Shown here one piece after another: positions 1-4,814 of a stretch of 11,368 nucleotides of DNA (its first letter is position 1; the number at the start of each line of letters is the position of its first letter). Both the position numbers and the translations under genes were made by a program. The DNA is taken from NCBI GenBank assembly GCA_002422285.1, contig DIUF01000107.1, positions 1 to 11,368 of the forward strand, in the 5' to 3' direction. Under the pieces are notes generated by a model that saw only the letters and a program-made list of their open reading frames with translations, was not told the DNA's origin and did no database searches. The DNA comes from Flavobacteriales bacterium UBA6165. GTDB taxonomy: Bacteria > Bacteroidota > Bacteroidia > Flavobacteriales_D > Crocinitomicaceae.

Positions 1-74
1 TTTCCGTGGTCAACGTGACCAATTGTTCCAATGTTTACGTGTGGTTTGGAACGATCAAAAGTTTCCTTAGCCAT
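1..74 (-). CDS. tuf: Elongation factor Tu, N-terminal fragment cut by the window edge
   Basis: Only the first 24 codons and part of the 25th are in the window. The translation begins MAKETFDRSKPHVNIGTIGH and runs on as VDHG, reaching the start of the GTP-binding P-loop (G1) of translational GTPases. This N-terminus is characteristic of EF-Tu, which delivers aminoacyl-tRNA to the ribosome. The ATG is at 72-74 and has no Shine-Dalgarno sequence before it, as is normal in Bacteroidota. The gene follows four tRNA genes on the same strand after an 87-nt spacer and is probably co-transcribed with them. The remainder of the gene lies to the left of the window. Confidence 0.95.
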   Translation of the reverse strand, partial: MAKETFDRSKPHVNIGTIGHVDHG

Positions 75-161
75 TATTACTTAGGTTTATTTATGTTACT
101 ACTTAATTAATTACTATACAAAAAATCAGACCATGCAACACTTTGCAAGACCTGTTCACAG

Positions 162-233
162 AGCCAATGACGGGATTTGAACCCGTGACCTCTTCCTTAC
201 CAAGGAAGCACTCTACCCCTGAGCTACACCGGC
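162..233 (-). tRNA. tRNA-Thr (anticodon GGT)
   Basis: The minus strand folds as a cloverleaf. A 7-bp acceptor stem (GCCGGTG with CATTGGC, including G-U pairs) encloses a D-arm with AGCTCAGGGGTAGAG. The anticodon stem CTTCC/GGAAG carries loop TTGGTAA with anticodon GGT, and the T-arm contains GGTTCAAATCC. The discriminator base is T and no CCA is encoded, since CTG follows. It is the last tRNA before tuf, the position of thrT in the E. coli tufB operon. Confidence 0.96.
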
Positions 234-247
234 TTTGATTTTATTTG

Positions 248-320
248 AGCGGGAGACGAGATTCGAACTCGCGACCCTCAGCTTGGAAGGCTGACGCTCT
301 ACCAACTGAGCTACTCCCGC
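248..320 (-). tRNA. tRNA-Gly (anticodon TCC)
   Basis: The minus strand gives acceptor stem GCGGGAG/CTCCCGC, a D-arm with AGCTCAGTTGGTAGAGC, anticodon stem TCAGC/GCTGA with loop CTTCCAA (anticodon TCC), and a T-arm with GAGTTCGAATCTC. The discriminator is T. The next bases are CAA, so CCA must be added after transcription. It lies 14 nt upstream of tRNA-Thr(GGT) and corresponds to glyT in the E. coli cluster. Confidence 0.96.
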
Positions 321-341
321 TTAAAATCAAATACTGTGTTG

Positions 342-422
342 TGGGGAGAGCAGGATTCGAACCTGCGAAGGTTTCCCAGCAGATTTACAGTCTGCCCTCG
401 TTGGCCGCTTGAGTATCTCCCC
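342..422 (-). tRNA. tRNA-Tyr (anticodon GTA)
   Basis: This is a class II tRNA of about 81 nt with a long variable arm. The acceptor stem is GGGGAGA/TCTCCCC and the discriminator is A, as expected for tyrosine. The anticodon stem GCAGA/TCTGC carries loop CTGTAAA (anticodon GTA), and the T-arm includes GGTTCGAATCC. CAA rather than CCA follows the discriminator. It lies between tRNA-Thr(TGT) and tRNA-Gly(TCC), the tyrU position of the E. coli arrangement. Confidence 0.96.
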
Positions 423-435
423 AACGCAATATTAA

Positions 436-512
436 TGGAGCCGATGGAGGGATTCGAACCCCCGACCCGCTGATTACAAATCAGCTGCTCTGGCCAACTG
501 AGCTACATCGGC
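436..512 (-). tRNA. tRNA-Thr (anticodon TGT), CCA encoded
   Basis: This is the first gene of the tRNA-tuf operon. The acceptor stem is GCCGATG/CATCGGC and the D-arm has AGCTCAGTTGGCCAGAGC. The anticodon stem GCTGA/TCAGC has loop TTTGTAA (anticodon TGT), and the T-arm has GGTTCGAATCC. The discriminator T is followed directly by CCA (minus strand, 438-436), so this gene encodes its 3' CCA; the other three in the cluster do not. Without CCA the gene spans 439-512. A Bacteroidota-type promoter lies about 40 nt upstream. Confidence 0.96.
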
Positions 513-551
513 TTGTCAAGAAATAAAGAACTCTCTTTTGATTTCGGGTTG

Positions 552-580
552 CAAAGATACATTATATTTAGAATTCGCAA
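552..580 (-). promoter_or_regulatory. Bacteroidota-type promoter of the tRNA-tuf operon
   Basis: On the minus strand a -7 box TATCTTTG (552-559) matches the Bacteroidota consensus TAnnTTTG. A -33 TTG (578-580) lies 18 nt upstream of it. A run of ten T on the minus strand (589-598) sits just upstream of the -33 box and may act like an UP element. Transcription should start near 545, about 33 nt before the first tRNA. It lies after the hpf terminator, so the stable-RNA operon is driven independently. Confidence 0.8.
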
Positions 581-610
581 TATGTTTTAAAAAAAAAATT
601 ACATGTAAAC

Positions 611-637
611 AAAAAAAGACGCTGAAAGAGCGTCTTT
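611..637 (-). terminator. Intrinsic terminator after hpf
   Basis: A perfect 9-bp inverted repeat (AAAGACGCT at 615-623 and AGCGTCTTT at 629-637) encloses a 5-nt loop. On the minus strand it is followed by an uninterrupted run of T (positions 617-611). It begins about 20 nt after the hpf stop codon and before the tRNA promoter, so it separates the rpsU-xerC-hpf unit from the tRNA operon. Confidence 0.88.
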
Positions 638-657
638 AATAATTAAAAATCAATTAA

Positions 658-957
658 TTAAGCATTGGTCAATTTTCCCTTGTATTTTCTAACTTGTCTT
701 CTCAATGCTTCCACAGCTAGATCTGTGGCTTCTTCAAAAGTTCTAGATTGTTTTTTTGCAAAGAGTTCTTTCCCTGGCAACAAAATACGTACCTCCGCTA
801 CTTTATTGCTTTTATCTTGGGCTTTATCTAATCTGAGAAAGACCTCACTGGTGACTATATTATCAAAAAACTGACTCAACTTTGAAACCTTAGAATTAAT
901 GAAATTCACCAACTTAACGTCTGCATCAAAATGTACAGAATGAACTTTAGTGCTCAT
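658..957 (-). CDS. hpf: Short-form ribosome hibernation promoting factor (HPF/RaiA family)
   Basis: This 99-residue protein has the HPF/RaiA (YfiA) beta-alpha-beta-beta-beta-alpha layout: MSTKVHSVHF opening strand, helix about 14-31, strands covering SEVFLRL and VAEVRILLPG, and a C-terminal helix 73-93 rich in Arg and Lys. Family members bind the decoding and tRNA sites of the 30S subunit and silence ribosomes in stationary phase. It is the short form and lacks the C-terminal dimerisation domain of long HPF. The ATG at 955-957 is preferred: it lies 4 nt after the xerC stop and gives the family-typical N-terminus. An in-frame ATG further upstream would add 46 residues buried in xerC with no family resemblance. 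The xerC spacing implies co-transcription. Confidence 0.9.
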   Translation of the reverse strand: MSTKVHSVHFDADVKLVNFINSKVSKLSQFFDNIVTSEVFLRLDKAQDKSNKVAEVRILLPGKELFAKKQSRTFEEATDLAVEALRRQVRKYKGKLTNA

Positions 958-961
958 GGTA

Positions 962-1843
962 TTAGATTTTATGCCCACGTGGATGAGCTGATTTATAAAT
1001 GGAATTAATTTGTTCGAAAGAATTGTGGGTATAAACCTGAGTAGCTGCGAGATTTGCATGCCCGAGTATTTCTTTGAGAATCTCAATTGAAACACCTTCG
1101 TTTAGTAAATGGGTCGCAAAAGTATGTCTCATAATGTGCGGGCTTTTTTGGTTCATTCCTGTGACTTGCGAAAGGTAGTTATTTATTTTTCGATAGACAA
1201 ATTTGGGGTATAATTTTTTTAAAGAATCAGTAAAAAAAATAAAATCGTGTTCGTTTCCAAGCGCATCTTTGAGTCCTATTAACTGCATCAAATCCGAGTA
1301 AAGCTCATTGCTAATCGCAACAATACGCTCTTTATTTCTTTTTCCAATTACTCGAATTGAGTTTGCTGACAAATCAGATTCCTTTAAATTAATTAATTCA
1401 GATAATCGGATACCTGTTTGATATAATATTTCAAACATAATTCTGTCGCGAAAACCAAAATCATTATCTACAAACAGCGAATCAATCTTTTCAATAGCGA
1501 TTTCGTTTTTTTGGATAAATTCAGGCAGGCGTTTGGCTACTTTTGGACCATGAACAGATGAAAACGGATTTGACACAACAAGACCTCTAGTCATCAGGTA
1601 TTTGTAAAATGTTCTATTCGAAGACAATTTTCTATTGACTGATTTAGCACTTATTTTCGATTTCAACAAACTTACGACCCATGAGCGCGCTAATGATTGA
1701 CTGACTTCTGCCCATTCATTCGTGCTTTGATTGTCTATACCGGCGAATTCACTGAACTGCTCAATATCTTTGATATAAGCCAAACAAGTGTGTTCAGAAT
1801 ATCGCTTTTCTTTGATGAGATATTGTTCGAAATTTTTGAGCAT
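962..1843 (-). CDS. xerC: XerC/XerD-type tyrosine recombinase
   Basis: The 293-residue protein has the length and layout of XerC/XerD. The N-terminal SAM-like core-binding domain (about 1-85) starts MLKNFEQYLIKEKRYSEHT, and the catalytic domain covers about 107-290. All six catalytic residues are present: R146 (TGIRLSEL), K168 (VIGKRNKER), H236 and R239 (HIMRHTFATHLL), H262 (LGHANL) and nucleophile Y271 (VYTH). Such enzymes usually resolve chromosome dimers at dif; whether this one acts as XerC, as XerD or as a lone Xer is not visible here. It lies between rpsU and hpf with no att-like repeats or cargo genes, so it looks like a housekeeping gene and not an integrase of a mobile element. The ATG (1841-1843) directly follows the T-tract of a terminator-like hairpin. 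Confidence 0.92.
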   Translation of the reverse strand: MLKNFEQYLIKEKRYSEHTCLAYIKDIEQFSEFAGIDNQSTNEWAEVSQSLARSWVVSLLKSKISAKSVNRKLSSNRTFYKYLMTRGLVVSNPFSSVHGPKVAKRLPEFIQKNEIAIEKIDSLFVDNDFGFRDRIMFEILYQTGIRLSELINLKESDLSANSIRVIGKRNKERIVAISNELYSDLMQLIGLKDALGNEHDFIFFTDSLKKLYPKFVYRKINNYLSQVTGMNQKSPHIMRHTFATHLLNEGVSIEILKEILGHANLAATQVYTHNSFEQINSIYKSAHPRGHKI

Positions 1844-1869
1844 AAAAAAAGGAGACTTTATAAGTCTCC
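1844..1869 (-). terminator. Terminator/attenuator hairpin between rpsU and xerC
   Basis: A perfect 8-bp inverted repeat (GGAGACTT at 1851-1858 and AAGTCTCC at 1862-1869) with a 3-nt loop is followed on the minus strand by seven T (1850-1844) and then directly by the xerC ATG. This has the form of an intrinsic terminator. It would end most rpsU transcripts and let a fraction continue into xerC-hpf. The upstream arm contains the Shine-Dalgarno-like AAGGAG (1866-1871), 22 nt before the ATG. Confidence 0.75.
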
Positions 1870-1897
1870 TTAACGTAAAATATTGTGTAATGTTATA

Positions 1898-2089
1898 CTA
1901 CAGCTCGGCAGATTTCATTTTTTGCTTGTATGCAGCACGAATCTCTTGTTGACGAAGAGTCACAGATGGCTTAGTAAACTGCTGACGAGCACGCAATTGT
2001 TTCATAGTGTTCGTTTTCTCAAACTTCTTCTTGTATCTCTTTAGCGCTCTTTCGATGTTTTCGCCCTCTTTAACTGGAATAATTAACAT
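1898..2089 (-). CDS. rpsU: Small ribosomal subunit protein bS21
   Basis: This 63-residue, strongly basic protein has the bS21 pattern: MLIIPVKEGENIERALKRYK at the N-terminus, then a KKFEKT segment and a basic helix with RARQQF and RQQEIRAAYKQK. bS21 sits on the 30S platform next to the 3' end of 16S rRNA. In Flavobacterium johnsoniae it helps hide the anti-Shine-Dalgarno sequence together with bS18 and bS6. The ATG (2087-2089) is preceded by an A-rich stretch (AGAAAAAAAAT) with no Shine-Dalgarno motif. That differs from many Flavobacteriia, where rpsU is reported to carry a strong one. A promoter lies about 35 nt upstream and a terminator-like hairpin about 30 nt downstream, so it may be expressed mainly as a monocistronic message. 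Confidence 0.95.
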   Translation of the reverse strand: MLIIPVKEGENIERALKRYKKKFEKTNTMKQLRARQQFTKPSVTLRQQEIRAAYKQKMKSAEL

Positions 2090-2124
2090 ATTTTTTTTCT
2101 ATTAGTTTTTCAAATTTCAGGGTG

Positions 2125-2156
2125 CAAAAATAGTCATTATTTGATATGCAGCAAAA
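2125..2156 (-). promoter_or_regulatory. Bacteroidota-type promoter of rpsU
   Basis: On the minus strand the -7 box TATTTTTG (2125-2132) matches TAnnTTTG, and a TTTTG -33 box (2152-2156) lies 19 nt upstream. Transcription should start near 2118, giving a leader of about 29 nt. The -33 box directly abuts the stop codon of the acyl-CoA dehydrogenase gene (2157-2159). Confidence 0.78.
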
Positions 2157-3296
2157 TTATTTTAAAATTTCTCTAGAAATAACTACCTTTTGTATTTCTG
2201 AGGTGCCTTCACCGATGGTCATTAACTTAGCATCACGAAGAAATTTCTCTGCCGGATACTCTTTTGTATAGCCATAGCCCCCCATAATCTGTACGGCTTC
2301 ATTTCCATTTTTCACTGCTGTTTCGCTAGCAAAATATTTAGCATAAGCACCCTCCTTGGTCATGGGTAGCTTATTATTCTTCATATACGCCGCTTTGAAA
2401 GTGAGCAACTCCGATGCCTCACAATTGGTAGCCATCTCTGCAAGCTTAAATGAAATGCCTTGAAATGCAGCAATAGGCTTACCGAACTGCTCGCGCTCTT
2501 TAGCGTATTTTACAGATGCTTCATAAGCACCTCTTGCAATACCACAACTCAATGCAGCAATCGAAATCCGACCACCATCCAAAATCTGCATGGCTTGATA
2601 AAAACCTTTTCCGACTTCACCAATAACATTTGAGTGAGGTAAACGCACATTATCAAAGATCAGCTCTGCAGTTTCAGAAGCGCGCACGCCTAGTTTATCT
2701 TTAATTTTTACCGCAGAAAAACCGGGCGTACCCTTTTCAACGATAAATGCCGTAATTCCTTTAGAATCGAGCAACTCTCCAGTTCTCACCAAAACTACTG
2801 ACACGTCTCCTGAAAGTCCATGTGTAATCCAGTTTTTAGCACCATTGATGACCCACTCATCACCATCGCGAACAGCCGTTGTTTTCATACGCATGGCATC
2901 CGAACCAGTATTCGGTTCAGTTAAGCCCCAAGCCCCAATCCATTCACCAGAAGCCAGTTTTGGTAAATACTTCTTCTTCTGCTCCTCAGTTCCGTGATAA
3001 TATATATGTCCTGTGCACAATGAATTATGTGCCGCAACGCTCAAACCCAATCCACCACAAACTTTCCCGAGTTCAATTAACGTTGTTACATACTCATCAT
3101 AAGAGAAACCGCTTCCACCGTATTCCTCTGGGATAAAAATGCCAAGGAGTCCTAGTTCACCCAATTTTTTCATGGTCTCGACAGGAAAATACTCATCAGC
3201 ATCCCATTGATTCATAAATGGACGGACTTCTTTTTCAGCAAAATCTTTGACCATTTGCTGAATCATTTTTTGATTTTCGTTTAATTCAAAATTCAT
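2157..3296 (-). CDS. Acyl-CoA dehydrogenase (short- or branched-chain type)
   Basis: This 379-residue flavoprotein has the usual three-part acyl-CoA dehydrogenase fold: an N-terminal helical domain (about 1-120), a beta domain opening with the signature GLTEPNTGSD (124-133), and a C-terminal helical domain with QIMGGYGY (336-343). The motif GEGTSEIQ places the catalytic base at E363, the position used by medium- and short-chain enzymes; isovaleryl-CoA dehydrogenases place it elsewhere. It should oxidise an acyl-CoA to the trans-2-enoyl-CoA with FAD, passing electrons to an electron-transfer flavoprotein. The exact substrate cannot be read from sequence; butyryl-CoA and branched acyl-CoAs are plausible. 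The ATG (3294-3296) lies 15 nt after the apt stop, so the two are probably co-transcribed. No other beta-oxidation gene is in the window. Confidence 0.93.
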   Translation of the reverse strand: MNFELNENQKMIQQMVKDFAEKEVRPFMNQWDADEYFPVETMKKLGELGLLGIFIPEEYGGSGFSYDEYVTTLIELGKVCGGLGLSVAAHNSLCTGHIYYHGTEEQKKKYLPKLASGEWIGAWGLTEPNTGSDAMRMKTTAVRDGDEWVINGAKNWITHGLSGDVSVVLVRTGELLDSKGITAFIVEKGTPGFSAVKIKDKLGVRASETAELIFDNVRLPHSNVIGEVGKGFYQAMQILDGGRISIAALSCGIARGAYEASVKYAKEREQFGKPIAAFQGISFKLAEMATNCEASELLTFKAAYMKNNKLPMTKEGAYAKYFASETAVKNGNEAVQIMGGYGYTKEYPAEKFLRDAKLMTIGEGTSEIQKVVISREILK

Positions 3297-3311
3297 TTTT
3301 CGCGATTGTAA

Positions 3312-3848
3312 TTAATAAGCAACTAAATTGAGTATATGTTCACTAAACGGCGTAAGTTTTTCCTTACCGTTCAAAAATGACAATTCAATAATAAAGGAGA
3401 AACCTGCAATTTGGGCGTTTTGGGAAGTAATCAACTGAGCAGCTGCGTGTGCAGAACCACCTGTTGCTAGCAAATCGTCGTGAATTAAAACACGGTCATT
3501 TGCATCGACTGCATCTTGGTGCATTTCGATTTCAGCCAAGCCATACTCAAGAGCATAAGACTGTGTAACTTTATGGTAGGGTAATTTCCCTTTTTTTCGA
3601 ATCAAAATAAATGGCAAGTCGAGCATCATAGCTAAAGGATAGCCCATCAAAAAACCACGACTTTCAATACCTGCGATTTTCGTTATCCCTAAATCTTTCA
3701 CTTGGTTAGACAATGCCTCAAGCATATCTCGAGAAAGTTCAGGGTTCATCATCAGAGGTGTAATATCCTTAAAAACTATTCCTGGAATTGGGAAGTCATG
3801 TACATCACGAATCTCTTGTCTAAGTCTATTTTCGATATTCATATTCAT
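3312..3848 (-). CDS. apt: Adenine phosphoribosyltransferase
   Basis: This 178-residue protein is a type I phosphoribosyltransferase of the Apt family. It converts adenine and PRPP to AMP and pyrophosphate in purine salvage in the cytoplasm. Visible marks are FPIPGIVFKDITPL (19-32, the family N-terminus), IAGIESRGF (58-66), the flexible-loop region RKKGKLP (84-90) and the PRPP-binding motif VLIHDDLLATGGSA (120-133). His replaces the more usual Val in this motif just before the acidic pair D124-D125. An in-frame stop lies 12 nt upstream of the ATG, fixing the start at 3848 or at the second ATG (3840-3842). The leader contains a run of seven C on the coding strand (3864-3870). It precedes the acyl-CoA dehydrogenase gene by 15 nt. 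Confidence 0.95.
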   Translation of the reverse strand: MNMNIENRLRQEIRDVHDFPIPGIVFKDITPLMMNPELSRDMLEALSNQVKDLGITKIAGIESRGFLMGYPLAMMLDLPFILIRKKGKLPYHKVTQSYALEYGLAEIEMHQDAVDANDRVLIHDDLLATGGSAHAAAQLITSQNAQIAGFSFIIELSFLNGKEKLTPFSEHILNLVAY

Positions 3849-3932
3849 CGTTTTATTTCAAATGGGGGGGCATATTTCTTCGAGCTCTTGTCAACTTGAA
3901 GATTCAAATTTTTCAGGAGAAAAAACAAAAAT

Positions 3933-4808
3933 TTAGCTTCCGGGCGCAAAAATAACATAAGCTTCGATTTTCTTGACATCATTGGGTTCAATTCCTTTCG
4001 AATTTAACAAATCTTCAACTTTCTGGAAAGGACCGTGTTGTTCACGATAATTAACAATAAGTTTTGCCAAACTATAGGAAATATAGGGATGTTGAGCTAA
4101 AGTTTTAACATCAAGTTCATTTAAATTAAGTTTTTGAATCAAATTAGCATCAACACGCAATTTAGGTCTTATTTTTTCAAACGTCTCAGCTGAAACCCCA
4201 TAAACCTCGGCAATTTGTTCTACAGATACAAATCCTCCAAGTTTCTCACGGTAGGTAATAATACGCTCTGAAAGTTTCTCACCGATTCCCTTTAATTCCA
4301 TAAATTCCTCTCGAGTTGCACTATTAATTTCCAGTTTTTTCTCAACTGGTTTCTTTTTATTGAAAACTAGAAAAGGCTTCCATTCATCAACACGAATAGA
4401 ATCAAGTACATAGGCATCATAGAGTTGATTAATATTGTAAAAACCTCCTAAACGATTTCGGTAAGAGACCAAAACCTCACTTTGACGTTCGGAGAGCCCT
4501 AAATTCTGCCACGACGTAATCGTCATTGTATCTGGGTCGAAAGGCTCGGTGGGCAGTGGTCTAGAATTTGATTTTTTATCCTCGCTGTATCGAAATTTCT
4601 TGTTCGTTCTTTTATTGGTTTGTTTTCGTTCAAATTCCTCCTTCACTTTTATCTCTTCCTCTTTAAGCACAACTTGAATAGGTTCTGAGTTGTTTTTAAA
4701 AAACTTAGGAAATAGAATGAGCACTAACAATAAAAAAAGTAAAATCCATGAGCCCCTCTTTTCGCGACGGGTGAATTTTATTTTTTTTAAAGGAGCATTA
4801 GTTGACAC
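3933..4808 (-). CDS. Membrane-anchored ComEA-like helix-hairpin-helix protein
   Basis: The 291-residue protein has a basic N-terminus (about 8-18), one transmembrane segment (about 20-34), a charged Lys/Glu/Arg/Asn-rich linker (about 44-90) and three ComEA-like helix-hairpin-helix units. These lie at about 98-140 (GLSERQSEVLVSYRNRLGGF), 158-207 (INSATREEFMELKGIGEKLS) and 226-275 (LNLNELDVKTLAQHP, then VNYREQHGPF). Positive charges before the membrane segment suggest the HhH part faces the periplasm. Such domains bind double-stranded DNA non-specifically and, in ComEA, serve DNA uptake; that role here is inference, and no other competence gene is nearby. The start is GTG (4806-4808), 6 nt after the symporter stop: no ATG precedes residue 94 and a later start would lose the membrane anchor. 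Confidence 0.82.
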   Translation of the reverse strand: MSTNAPLKKIKFTRREKRGSWILLFLLLVLILFPKFFKNNSEPIQVVLKEEEIKVKEEFERKQTNKRTNKKFRYSEDKKSNSRPLPTEPFDPDTMTITSWQNLGLSERQSEVLVSYRNRLGGFYNINQLYDAYVLDSIRVDEWKPFLVFNKKKPVEKKLEINSATREEFMELKGIGEKLSERIITYREKLGGFVSVEQIAEVYGVSAETFEKIRPKLRVDANLIQKLNLNELDVKTLAQHPYISYSLAKLIVNYREQHGPFQKVEDLLNSKGIEPNDVKKIEAYVIFAPGS

Positions 4809-4814
4809 ACGAAC

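Noticed and set aside
75..161. A separate promoter for tuf in the spacer after tRNA-Thr(GGT)
   Set aside because: The best candidate, ATTTTTTG on the minus strand, lacks the TA of TAnnTTTG and has no properly spaced -33 TTG, so co-transcription with the tRNAs is the simpler reading.
958..1095. An in-frame N-terminal extension of hpf by 46 residues from an upstream ATG
   Set aside because: The extension lies inside the 3' end of xerC, has no HPF-like features and would overlap by 134 nt. The ATG at 955-957, 4 nt after the xerC stop, gives the family-typical N-terminus.
962..1843. The tyrosine recombinase as an integrase of a genomic island at the nearby tRNA genes
   Set aside because: The protein has XerC/D length and motifs. 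The tRNA genes are intact, no direct repeats of tRNA ends are visible, and the neighbours are core genes in a conserved order.
3906..3934. An AT-only inverted repeat (AAATTTTT/AAAAATTT) after the HhH gene, considered as a terminator
   Set aside because: The 8-bp stem has no G-C pairs, its 13-nt loop is large, and it overlaps the stop codon. It would be too weak for a confident terminator call.
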